Positions 44,180-51,687 of a DNA stretch of 64,000 nucleotides are shown one piece after another. Each line of letters begins with the position of its first letter. Positions within the stretch are counted from its first letter, which is position 1. Source of the DNA: Halococcus salsus (GTDB taxonomy: Archaea; Halobacteriota; Halobacteria; Halobacteriales; Halococcaceae); contig NZ_JAAAJC010000003.1 in assembly GCF_009900715.1 (NCBI RefSeq), forward strand, positions 62,001-126,000. The letters are read 5' to 3'. A program made the position numbers and the translations under genes. The notes below the pieces were generated by a model. It saw only the letters and a program-made list of their open reading frames with translations. It made no database searches and was not told the DNA's origin.

Positions 44180-44629
44180 GTGAGTCTCCGGAGCGCCGTC
44201 GCCGCACCGTTTCTGGGTCGCGGGGAGATGGAACTCGCCGAGAGCGAGTTCGTGGTGGCGCTCTCGCTCGACCGGGACTGGTTCTCGCCCGACCAGGCCA
44301 AACGCCTCGCGGACGTCGCGGTCGGCGAGGGTCTCCTCGAACGCACCGACGCCGGCCTCGAACCCGGCTTCGACCCGGACGAGGTGACGATCCCCGACGG
44401 GTTCGTCCCGAGCGAGGACCTCCTCCGACAGCGCTCGACGTTCGAGCGCGTGCTCGACAGCGTTGTGGCCGACGGCACCGAAAAACGCACCGCCGTCGCC
44501 GAGATCAACCGACTCCAGGGCGCGCTCGGGCTCACCATCGAGGCCGCCGCGGTGGTCTACGCCCGCCGCCGCGGGATCGACGTGGGCGAGGTGGCCGAGC
44601 GCGCGCTCGACGAACTCCGCGAGAGCTGA
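44180..44629 (+). CDS. DUF2240 family protein
   Basis: A 149-residue archaeal protein starting with GTG. It opens SLRSAVAAPFLGRGEMELAE and has DWFSPDQAKRLADVAVGEG (helix-turn-helix-like) and VAEINRLQGALGLTIEAAAVV. I recognise it as DUF2240, whose members may be nucleic-acid-binding, without known role. Divergent from rps8e over 85 bases; cctttagg at 44149-44156 can be its TATA element. Confidence 0.82.
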   Translation: MSLRSAVAAPFLGRGEMELAESEFVVALSLDRDWFSPDQAKRLADVAVGEGLLERTDAGLEPGFDPDEVTIPDGFVPSEDLLRQRSTFERVLDSVVADGTEKRTAVAEINRLQGALGLTIEAAAVVYARRRGIDVGEVAERALDELRES

Positions 44630-44661
44630 GAGGGCGTTGCAGGGTGAGCGGGGGAGAGGAG

Positions 44662-45312
44662 CTACAGACCCCCGATGAGTCCGGGGAGGTCGTCGGCGAG
44701 CGCCTCGCGCTCGATGCTGGCGTCGGCCTCGGGGACGGCGTCGCTCCCGTCGAGGATCTGGATGGTGTAGAGCCCCGCGGCGTGGGCACCCCTGATGTCG
44801 GCCTCGGGATGGTCGCCGACGTACACCGTCTCGTCGGGCGCGCTCGACAGCCTGTCGAGGATCGCCGCGAAGGCACGGTCGTCGGGTTTCCCCGCGGCGA
44901 GCGAGCCCGTTATCACCACCGAATCGAACAGGTCGGCCCACCCGAGCGCGTCGAGTTTGGCCTGCTGGGCGCGGACCGGGCCGTCGGTGAGGAGTCCGAC
45001 GCGATAGGTCCCCTTGAGGTCGGTGACGAGGGCTTCGGCCCCCGCGACCGGCACCAGCGCCTCCTCGATCACGTCGCGATAGGCATCGGCGAGCGCCGCC
45101 GCCGACACAGTACTGTCCTCGTCGAGGAGGTCGGCGAAGATCGCCTCGCGCGTCTCGTTGGTGAGATGCCGACGGTGGGCGTCGAGGTAGGCCTCACGCG
45201 AGAACCGGGGCGCGCCGACCGCTTCGGTGGCGTCGTCGAGGAGCGTCTGGCGGTCGCGGTTGGGAACCGCGAGGGTGTAATCGAGGTCGAACGCGACCGC
45301 CGTGACTGGCAT
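44662..45312 (-). CDS. HAD superfamily hydrolase
   Basis: A 216-residue HAD phosphatase. Motif I is VAFDLDYTLAV (DxDxT, about 6-16); motif II LLTDGPV; motif III Lys in AAGKPDDRAF; motif IV YVGDHPEADI (about 166-175). It has an alpha-helical cap (about 20-90), typical of type I phosphatases. Substrate unknown, perhaps a sugar phosphate or phosphoglycolate-like compound. Convergent with DUF2240. Confidence 0.87.
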   Translation of the reverse strand: MPVTAVAFDLDYTLAVPNRDRQTLLDDATEAVGAPRFSREAYLDAHRRHLTNETREAIFADLLDEDSTVSAAALADAYRDVIEEALVPVAGAEALVTDLKGTYRVGLLTDGPVRAQQAKLDALGWADLFDSVVITGSLAAGKPDDRAFAAILDRLSSAPDETVYVGDHPEADIRGAHAAGLYTIQILDGSDAVPEADASIEREALADDLPGLIGGL

Positions 45313-45391
45313 ACGCACAGGATGGAGCCGGGGGGTATGAGTGTGGCGGACGAGCCGAAAACGGTAGGCCGGCGGGTTCCGAGTACCGACC

Positions 45392-46180
45392 ATGTTCTTC
45401 GAGCGACTCGCCGCACGCATCGAGACCGCCGACAGCGTGCTCTCGGTGGGTCTCGACCCCGACCCCGACCGGTTGCCCGACCACCTCGCCGACCACGACC
45501 TCCCACGGTGGGCCTGGGCCCGCCGGATCATCGACGCGACCCACGAGCACGCCGCGTGCTACAAACCGAACGCCGCCTTCTACGAGGACCCCGACGGCTG
45601 GCGCGCGCTTCGCGAACTCGTCGCCTACGCCCACGGAAAAGACGTCCCCGTTCTCCTCGACGCCAAACGCGCCGACATCGGCAACACCGCCCGCCAGTAC
45701 GCCCGCGTGCTCGACACCGTGGACGCCATCACCGTCAACCCCTATCTCGGCCGCGACTCGCTCGACCCGTTCCTCTCGCAGGCAGACGCCGGCGTGTTCG
45801 TGCTGTGTCGGACCTCGAATCCAGGTGGAAGCGACCTCCAGGACCTCGAACTCGCCAGTGACGAACGACTCTACGAGCGCGTCGCACGTCTCGCCAGCGG
45901 GTGGAACGAGCACGACAACGTGGGACTGGTAGTCGGAGCCACGACGCCCGACGAGCTCGAACGCGTGCGTGAGATCGCGCCCGACCTGCCATTCCTGGTC
46001 CCCGGCGTGGGCGCGCAGGGTGGGGATAGCGAGGCCGCCGTCGAGTACGGGCTCGCGGACGGTGTCGGGCTGGTGAACTCCTCGCGGGGGATCACCTTCG
46101 CGGGCGAGGGCGAGGACTTCGCGGGGGCGGCCGGCGAAGCGGCCAAGCGACTCAAGCGCCGGCTCAACGAGTTCCGGTAG
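45392..46180 (+). CDS. pyrF: Orotidine 5'-phosphate decarboxylase (type 2)
   Basis: A 262-residue decarboxylase making UMP. SVGLDPDPDRLP opens it; CYKPNAAFYE and the catalytic LLDAKRADIGNTARQYA (Asp-Lys-x-x-Asp arrangement) are in the middle; PFLVPGVGAQGG is the phosphate loop. The length and motifs place it in the type 2 PyrF family (about 270 residues). ATG at 45392. Its stop is followed, three bases later, by the convergent hydrolase gene. Confidence 0.95.
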   Translation: MFFERLAARIETADSVLSVGLDPDPDRLPDHLADHDLPRWAWARRIIDATHEHAACYKPNAAFYEDPDGWRALRELVAYAHGKDVPVLLDAKRADIGNTARQYARVLDTVDAITVNPYLGRDSLDPFLSQADAGVFVLCRTSNPGGSDLQDLELASDERLYERVARLASGWNEHDNVGLVVGATTPDELERVREIAPDLPFLVPGVGAQGGDSEAAVEYGLADGVGLVNSSRGITFAGEGEDFAGAAGEAAKRLKRRLNEFR

Positions 46181-46182
46181 TC

Positions 46183-46746
46183 CTACCCCTGCGTCGCCGA
46201 GCCCATCGGGGCACCGCGCTGGGTTCGCCAGGCGAAGAAGACGGCGTTGGCCAGCAACCCGAGGACGAACAGCCCGACCGTGGCCCAGATCGAGTCGTAG
46301 TAGAGCACGTCGACGTACGCGATCGGCCCCTGAACCACCGGCCAGAGCGGCTCGATCCGGGTCGAGATGTCGGGGGCCGAGAGGATGTCCGCGAACAGGT
46401 GGGAGGTCAGCGCGGCCCCGACGGCGATCACGCCCATCCAGGTGGCGCGCTGGCTCGCTTTCTTCGAGAACCAGCTCGTCCCGCCGAAGACGCGCTTGAG
46501 CAGCCAGCCGAGGATCGGACCGAGGACCGCGGTCATGACGACGACGGCGAGGAGGGTGTGGACGATGCCGTGGTGGTGGATCTCGTTCGGGAACCATTCC
46601 GAGAGGTAGGTGTCGACGTCCGGGACCGGGCCGAACCAGAAGCCGGCGGCGATGAACAGAGCCGCCGTCCGCTTCTCGTCGATGAACAGCCACGCCGGGG
46701 CGAGGAAGATCAGGGCCATCCCCAGATGGCCGAGGGTTTCCGTCAT
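46183..46746 (-). CDS. Membrane-bound metal-dependent hydrolase (YdjM-like)
   Basis: A 187-residue protein with about four membrane segments. His/Asp residues of the DUF457/YdjM family are visible: HLGMALIFLAPAWLF, GPVPDVDTYL, the conserved EIHHHGIVHTLLAVV (about 55-69) and ALTSHLFADIL (about 112-122). Family members are annotated as putative membrane hydrolases of unknown substrate. A TATA-like ttttactttatc on the minus strand is about 20-28 bases upstream of ATG 46746. Confidence 0.85.
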   Translation of the reverse strand: MTETLGHLGMALIFLAPAWLFIDEKRTAALFIAAGFWFGPVPDVDTYLSEWFPNEIHHHGIVHTLLAVVVMTAVLGPILGWLLKRVFGGTSWFSKKASQRATWMGVIAVGAALTSHLFADILSAPDISTRIEPLWPVVQGPIAYVDVLYYDSIWATVGLFVLGLLANAVFFAWRTQRGAPMGSATQG

Positions 46747-46851
46747 ACGTACCCCCAGCGGAGATAAAGTAAAAGGCTACTGCCTGCGAAACCATCGAAA
46801 CACCGGGTCATCGTGGACGGACGGGCGGATCACGGTTGCGTTCGTGGGGAG

Positions 46852-47064
46852 CTAGAACTGGACCTCGTCGCCGACGTCGTCCCGCCCGGTTCCGTCGGGG
46901 TCGCTGGGGCCGCCGGGACTCCCCGAGCCCGCGCTGTTCCCACAGTCGAGACAGAGCCCGAACGCGTCGTCGTAGTGTTGCGCGCAGACGCCGCGACCGC
47001 AGCGGTCGCAGGTGCGCTCGGCTTCGCGGCTCTCGCACACTGCACACAGGGAGGCGACGCTCAT
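46852..47064 (-). CDS. Small zinc-finger protein
   Basis: A 70-residue protein with clustered Cys/His ligands: CAVC, CDRCGRGVC, QHY and CLDCGN in the first 42 residues, followed by a Gly/Ser/Asp-rich acidic tail. The spacing suggests two zinc sites like HIT-type or B-box-type small fingers. Haloarchaea encode many such short zinc-finger proteins with regulatory roles; this one is unstudied to my knowledge. Divergent from the J-domain gene. Confidence 0.8.
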   Translation of the reverse strand: MSVASLCAVCESREAERTCDRCGRGVCAQHYDDAFGLCLDCGNSAGSGSPGGPSDPDGTGRDDVGDEVQF

Positions 47065-47136
47065 GGTTCGAGTTAGGGGTCGAGCGTCTTGAATCTGTGG
47101 CGAGAGGTTTAGGCCGTTCGGCACCCAAGGCCGGCC

Positions 47137-47652
47137 GTGAGCGCACCGCGGCTCCTGGTCGGTCTCGCGTCGGTCTTCGCGGGACTCACCGTCGTCCTGG
47201 CGATCCTCGGCTTCGTCTACAGTCCCGTGGTGCTCGTCGTCGCGGTCCCGTTCGGGGTCGTGACCTACGTCCTCTGGTACCACGTCAGCGGCCGGCTCGG
47301 GGAACGCGTCTACCGGCAGACCCGGACCGCGAGTGGGTTTCGAGAGACGACCTCGGACCGAGGGGCTGGCGGGGGGTTCGGGGCCGGGCCGCGAGGCTTT
47401 CGTGAGGGGCCGGCCGGTGGTCGACGGGAGCGGGGCGGCGGAACGCGCGGTCCGGGCGGGGGAGTCGACGGTCCGAGTCCGGCCGAGGCCTACGAGGTGC
47501 TCGGGCTCGACCCCGGTGCGGGCGAGGCGGCGGTTCGGTCGGCCTACCGTGAGCGGGTGAAACAGGTCCATCCGGACACCGAGGACGGCGACGTGCGGCG
47601 GTTCAGGCGGGTCAACGAAGCCTACGAGCGCCTCACGAGTGGAAAGCCGTAA
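47137..47652 (+). CDS. Membrane-anchored J-domain protein
   Basis: A 171-residue protein starting with GTG. Two adjacent membrane helices (about 5-22 and 28-48) are followed by a Gly/Arg-rich linker (about 70-110) and a C-terminal J domain (about 113-168): YEVLGLDPGAGEAAVRSAYRE, the HPD in QVHPDTED, and RFRRVNEAYERL. Thus a DnaJ-like cochaperone likely acts at the membrane with DnaK. DjlA-type and TerB-related proteins have the same order. It precedes a phosphoglycolate phosphatase gene by 24 bases. Confidence 0.83.
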   Translation: MSAPRLLVGLASVFAGLTVVLAILGFVYSPVVLVVAVPFGVVTYVLWYHVSGRLGERVYRQTRTASGFRETTSDRGAGGGFGAGPRGFREGPAGGRRERGGGTRGPGGGVDGPSPAEAYEVLGLDPGAGEAAVRSAYRERVKQVHPDTEDGDVRRFRRVNEAYERLTSGKP

Positions 47653-47676
47653 GCCCCCCGTCCGCCGACCGGCACC

Positions 47677-48375
47677 ATGCCCGGATCGGACCCCGCCCCG
47701 CCGCTCGCCGTGGACATCGACGGCACCCTCACCGACGAGAACAGTGCTGTGGACCCCCGGGTCCTCGACGCCCTCCGGGCGTGGCCCGCGCCGGTCGTGC
47801 TGGCGACCGGGAAGGCGCTGCCCTACCCCGTGGCGCTCTGTCAGTTCGTCGGGGTTCCAACGAGAGTGATCGCCGAGAACGGCGGCGTGGTGTGTTTCGA
47901 TACCCCCGAAATCGAGGAACTCGTGATCGTCGGCGACCGCGCGGGGGCCGAACGCGTGGCCGAGCGGTATCGGGAGGCGGGCCACGACCTCGGCTGGGGC
48001 GACCTCGACCTCACCAACCGCTGGCGCGAGACCGAACTCGCGGTGAACCGGGACTCGCCGCTCGAACCCCTCCGGGAACTGGCCGACGACGAAGGCCTCC
48101 GGGTCTTCGACACCGGCTTCGCCTACCACGTCACTTCTCCTGATGTCGACAAGGGCGAGGGGCTGAAGACCGCCGCCGATCGGCTGGGCCGTGCGCCCGG
48201 CGATTTCGTCGCAATAGGGGATTCGGAGAACGACGCCGCGACGTTCCGCGTGACTGGGGAATCGTACGCGGTGGCGAACGCCGACGAGACCGCGAAACGG
48301 GAGGCGGATTTCGTGATGGAGAGTGAGTATGCCGAGGGATTCTTGGAAGCGCTGGAGGCGATCAGAGAGGAGTAA
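47677..48375 (+). CDS. Phosphoglycolate phosphatase (archaeal, HAD IIB)
   Basis: A 232-residue HAD-IIB phosphatase: DIDGTLTDENS (DxDGT, about 13-23), VLATGKALPYPVALC, IAENGGVV and the loop VAIGDSENDAATF (about 190-202). The Thermoplasma-type archaeal phosphoglycolate phosphatase has this length and cap. It dephosphorylates 2-phosphoglycolate, possibly from DNA repair. Downstream of the J-domain gene by 24 bases on the same strand. Confidence 0.87.
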   Translation: MPGSDPAPPLAVDIDGTLTDENSAVDPRVLDALRAWPAPVVLATGKALPYPVALCQFVGVPTRVIAENGGVVCFDTPEIEELVIVGDRAGAERVAERYREAGHDLGWGDLDLTNRWRETELAVNRDSPLEPLRELADDEGLRVFDTGFAYHVTSPDVDKGEGLKTAADRLGRAPGDFVAIGDSENDAATFRVTGESYAVANADETAKREADFVMESEYAEGFLEALEAIREE

Positions 48376-48493
48376 GCAATGTCATGGGTACACTGTCGCA
48401 TTTCTAAATTCCGGCTCGACGACGGTGGCAGCGGGTGTGCGGCTATCGGGAGCGACCCCGACCGTTAACTCCCGAGCGAGCGTAGCCGGCCCA

Positions 48494-49171
48494 ATGACCA
48501 TCACCACGGAGTTCGTCATCCGGTCGCCCTCGCTTCCCCTCGTCGCGCTCGCCGAATCGATTTCCTCGAACCAGGTCGAGTGCGTTCACGGGCTCTGTCG
48601 GGAACGCACCGCCCGGGTGTTCGTGGTCTACCTCGACCCGGACGACGAGGTTTCGGCGGACGAACTCGCGGCCCTCGACGAAGTGACGGACGTGACGCCG
48701 TTCGGGCGCGCGAGCGGCAAGGACGTCTATCAGGTCACCCTCGAACTGGCGGACGTCGTCTCGGACGCGTTCGCTCCCGAGAGATTCACCGCGAGCCAGG
48801 TAGAGCCGACGGTCGTTACACCCGACGGCTGGTACGAGAAGAAGCTCTTCCAGAACTACAACGCGTTCAACGGGATGCGAACCCGGTGTGAGGAGTACGG
48901 AATCGGGGTCGAGCTCATCTCGATCTCCCAGAACCCGCCCGAGGACGACGACTCTTCCCAGTACGGCCTGACCGACCGCCAACAGGAGGCGCTCCAGTTG
49001 GCGATCGGGCGGGGTTACTACGAGAGCCCGCGCGAGGTCAGTACCCAGGAACTCGCCGAGGAGATGGGCATCTCACAGCCCTCCATGTCGAGCCTGCTCC
49101 GGCGCGGCGAGCGCCAGCTCCTCACCGCCGCGCTCGGCTCACAGCCCGAAGTGAAAGCCCTCTCCGGATAG
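48494..49171 (+). CDS. Bat-type helix-turn-helix regulator
   Basis: A 225-residue regulator. The N-terminal half (about 1-150) is a sensing-like domain without a recognised motif, and the C-terminal HTH_10 domain has LTDRQQEALQLAIGRGYYES followed by VSTQELAEEMGISQPSMSSLL (about 162-205). Bat-type proteins bind DNA as haloarchaeal transcription factors. ATG at 48494 is preferred to longer frames. A second Bat-type gene lies at 61939-62601. Confidence 0.87.
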   Translation: MTITTEFVIRSPSLPLVALAESISSNQVECVHGLCRERTARVFVVYLDPDDEVSADELAALDEVTDVTPFGRASGKDVYQVTLELADVVSDAFAPERFTASQVEPTVVTPDGWYEKKLFQNYNAFNGMRTRCEEYGIGVELISISQNPPEDDDSSQYGLTDRQQEALQLAIGRGYYESPREVSTQELAEEMGISQPSMSSLLRRGERQLLTAALGSQPEVKALSG

Positions 49172-49231
49172 ATCGGGGTCTCGTTGCCGTCGCCCACGTC
49201 GATGGTGGTCGGGCGAGCGACCAGCCGTACT

Positions 49232-49239
49232 AGTATTTA
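49232..49239 (+). promoter_or_regulatory. TATA box of the SDR gene
   Basis: AGTATTTAA lies about 57-64 bases before ATG 49296. This leaves room for a leader of about 30 bases. No Shine-Dalgarno-like motif is seen. Confidence 0.45.
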
Positions 49240-49295
49240 AAGAGGCTTTCCCAACAGGATAAGCCCGAAACCCACGGCGGGGCTTCGTTCTATCG

Positions 49296-50060
49296 ATGAC
49301 AGCAGATTTCGGCTCCGAACTCGACGAACAGGTCGCGATCGTCACCGGGGCGTCGTCCGGCATCGGCGGTGCGACGGCGAAGTCGCTCGCGTCGCGCGGG
49401 GCGAGCGTCGTGCTCGCGGCTCGGCGGGAGGACGAACTCACCGATCTGGAGAGTCGTATCGAGGACGGTGATGGTGACGCGCTCGTCGTGCCGACGGACG
49501 TGACCGAGGACGACGACATCGATACCCTCGTCGAAGCGACGCTCGACGAGTACGGGCGCATCGACGTGCTGGTGAACAACGCGGGGCTTATGCCGCTCGC
49601 GAACATCGCGGACGCGGATCGGGAAACGCTTCAGACCACCATCGACGTGAATCTCAGTGGTCTCGTCAAACTCACCCACGCTGTCGTGCCGACGATGGTG
49701 GAGCAGGGCAGCGGCTACATCGTGAATCTCTCGTCTGTCGTCGGCCGGTTCCTCCAGGCGAACAGTTCGCACTACAACGCGACGAAGGCCGGTGTCAAGA
49801 TGTTCGGCGACTCGCTCCGGCTCGACATCGCCGAGGAGGGCATCCACGTCGCCACGATCGAACCCGGGGCGGTCGACACCGAACTCCTCGACCACATCCC
49901 GGACGACGAGGTCCAGGCGGGCGTCAAGGACTACGTCGGGTCGATGGACGCGCTCGCACCCGAGGACATCGCGCGGACGATCACGTTCGTGGTCACGCAG
50001 CCCGAACGCGTCGACATCAACGAGGTGCTGATCCGGCCGCTCGACCAGGTCCAGCCGTAG
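49296..50060 (+). CDS. Short-chain dehydrogenase/reductase
   Basis: A 254-residue SDR. The NADP-binding VTGASSGIGGATA (about 17-29), DVLVNNAGLM (about 89-98), and catalytic Ser in NLSSVVGRF with YNATKAG (Tyr160, Lys164) are all present. Resembles YdfG/serine-dehydrogenase-like or general alcohol dehydrogenases. Substrate unknown. It has a TATA box at 49232, and the next cupin gene shares the strand but has its own promoter. Confidence 0.9.
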   Translation: MTADFGSELDEQVAIVTGASSGIGGATAKSLASRGASVVLAARREDELTDLESRIEDGDGDALVVPTDVTEDDDIDTLVEATLDEYGRIDVLVNNAGLMPLANIADADRETLQTTIDVNLSGLVKLTHAVVPTMVEQGSGYIVNLSSVVGRFLQANSSHYNATKAGVKMFGDSLRLDIAEEGIHVATIEPGAVDTELLDHIPDDEVQAGVKDYVGSMDALAPEDIARTITFVVTQPERVDINEVLIRPLDQVQP

Positions 50061-50070
50061 TTCGAATAGC

Positions 50071-50078
50071 TACTTAAA
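50071..50078 (+). promoter_or_regulatory. TATA box of the cupin gene
   Basis: TACTTAAA is about 65-72 bases before the ATG at 50143, so it can drive a short leadered message for the cupin gene, separate from the upstream SDR gene. Confidence 0.45.
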
Positions 50079-50142
50079 CATCCATTTCAGACAGCATCAC
50101 TCCTAAGCGACGCGTCGCCGTAATTCGAGGTGGATACGACCG

Positions 50143-50541
50143 ATGGAAATCACAGACAGCTCTTCACGACCTTCGGCGGACGGACCGGACGAGTACTTCA
50201 CGGGCGACACCCGCATCGACCCGCTGTTCGACCCGGAAGGCGATGCACGGGCGGCGGCGGCGACCGTCACGTTCGAACCGGGCGCGCGCACCGCCTGGCA
50301 CACCCATCCCCTCGGCCAGCGCCTGGTCGTGACGAGTGGGTGTGGCCTCGTCGGGACCGACGACGGCGAGAGAGAGGCGATCCGAGCGGGCGACGTGGTC
50401 TGGTTCCCGGCCGGCGAGAAACACTGGCACGGGGCGCGGCCCGACAAGGGGATGACCCACATCGCGATTCAGGAGGAGCAGGACGGCGAGGCCGTCACCT
50501 GGTTGGAGCACGTCACCGACGAGGAGTACGAGTTGGAATAG
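50143..50541 (+). CDS. Cupin-domain protein
   Basis: A 132-residue single-domain cupin: VTFEPGARTAWHTHPLGQRL (HxH and downstream residues), GTDDGEREAIRAGD and VWFPAGEKHWHGA (second motif). Members with this composition are often annotated carboxymuconolactone-decarboxylase-associated or (R)-mandelonitrile-lyase-like cupins. It follows the SDR gene, which may handle a related carbonyl substrate, but no pathway can be named. Confidence 0.87.
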   Translation: MEITDSSSRPSADGPDEYFTGDTRIDPLFDPEGDARAAAATVTFEPGARTAWHTHPLGQRLVVTSGCGLVGTDDGEREAIRAGDVVWFPAGEKHWHGARPDKGMTHIAIQEEQDGEAVTWLEHVTDEEYELE

Positions 50542-50788
50542 ATAGCTGAGTTAGCGCTGCGACGTTTCCTGTTGCAAGTGAGGTATACGCAGTGATGAAC
50601 GCCGACGGGGCCTCAAAGCGAGAGCACACTTCGTGACGGAAACGGATCTATCAAAAGGCCCCTTCATATATACAAGGAATTACAATCTATTTTTCCGTAA
50701 GCAAGAGTGAATATGTTGAGAAACAAACCTGAACGATTATGTAGTTTCCAAATGTTGTATTTTGGTGCGGCAACCGGAGGTAGACCTG
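50542..50788. other. AT-rich upstream region of the Tat-secreted protein gene
   Basis: 247 bases with distinctly lower GC than the neighbourhood, including a TATA-like catatatac (50666-50674) and several A/T runs up to 50757. It probably contains the promoter and an untranslated leader of about 90 bases for the gene at 50789, as the nearby Shine-Dalgarno motif indicates. No protein frame is supported. Confidence 0.45.
50776..50781 (+). promoter_or_regulatory. Shine-Dalgarno motif before the Tat-secreted protein gene
   Basis: GGAGGT ends eight bases before the ATG at 50789. It is a full match to the anti-Shine-Dalgarno sequence of haloarchaeal 16S rRNA and is unusual in this window, where most genes lack one. 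Confidence 0.6.
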
Positions 50789-51400
50789 ATGATGCCAGAA
50801 AACACGGACACGAAACGACGAACCGTACTAAAACTCCTTGGGGCGGCAGGAGCGACAGCGGCCGGGACTAGCGTAGTCAGTGGTGCAGCCGCGGCCGCAC
50901 CGGGCGGCACGGGCCCTATCACACAGGAAGCTGGGTCGCTTACACAGGACGTCACAGCAACTGTCGTAAACGCGGAAACCGGGAAGCGGGTCGGCCGATT
51001 CACCGGGACGCTCTCGCTGGACAGCTTCAGCCTAAGCGATACTGCCGATGCGATCGAGACAAGTGGCACCCTCGACGGTGCGGTCAAAGCCGGGTCGACG
51101 ACGGAGTCGGTTTCCCAGTCCTTCAGCGATGTGACGACGGCGCTCGCGTCGAACGGAGGCTGTACCATTCTCACCCTTGATCTCGGACCGCTCGACCTGG
51201 AGATACTGGGGCTTCGAGTGCAACTGAACCGTATCGAGCTCGATATCACTGGTGAGACTGGGGCAGGCAACCTGTTGGGGAATCTACTCTGTGGTATCGC
51301 AAACATCGGCTCCGGATCGGGATTGGCTGGGCTTTCGGGGATTCTCGACGACCTGTTGGGCGTTGTGAACGACCTGCTGGGCTCGCTAGGGGGCCAGTAA
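50789..51400 (+). CDS. Tat-exported secreted protein
   Basis: A 203-residue protein. A twin-Arg signal with KRRTVLKLLGAAGATAAGT then an Ala-rich stretch to about residue 42. The mature part has VTATVVNAETGKRVGRFTGT, then a repeat-like C-terminus DLLGVVNDLLGSL with Gly/Leu-rich GNLLGNLLCGIANIG, a pattern I know from several secreted haloarchaeal and bacterial proteins. ATG 50789 and ATG 50792 are adjacent; a strong Shine-Dalgarno precedes the first. GC is lower than the window average. Function unknown. Confidence 0.82.
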   Translation: MMPENTDTKRRTVLKLLGAAGATAAGTSVVSGAAAAAPGGTGPITQEAGSLTQDVTATVVNAETGKRVGRFTGTLSLDSFSLSDTADAIETSGTLDGAVKAGSTTESVSQSFSDVTTALASNGGCTILTLDLGPLDLEILGLRVQLNRIELDITGETGAGNLLGNLLCGIANIGSGSGLAGLSGILDDLLGVVNDLLGSLGGQ

Positions 51401-51687
51401 GTACCCGACATCTAACCGTAGACGATGCATTGCCCATCCCACGGCTATGCTTTTTTTGTGATTTGGAGGCCTCGTCGCAGCAATATTGGAGAGCACAGAC
51501 GCTCTGACCCAGTTGGATCCCGCGATCATATTCGACGTCCGTATCCATACAGTATCACGGCCCTAACCCTCGTCTCTCGAATCTACGCTACGTTTTCTCG
51601 ATCGGCTACTTATCTATCGATATGTGAGTAGTCACCACCCCGATCACCCGCACGAAGGTTTTTGCGCACGCCACGCCATCTCCTCAC
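51401..51687. other. Intergenic region with a T-tract terminator
   Basis: 287 bases between the secreted protein gene and the GTPase gene. ctttttttg at 51448-51456 is a plausible archaeal T-tract terminator. A TATA-like ctacttatc at 51607-51615 precedes the GTPase gene by about 75 bases. I see no further gene. Confidence 0.4.
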
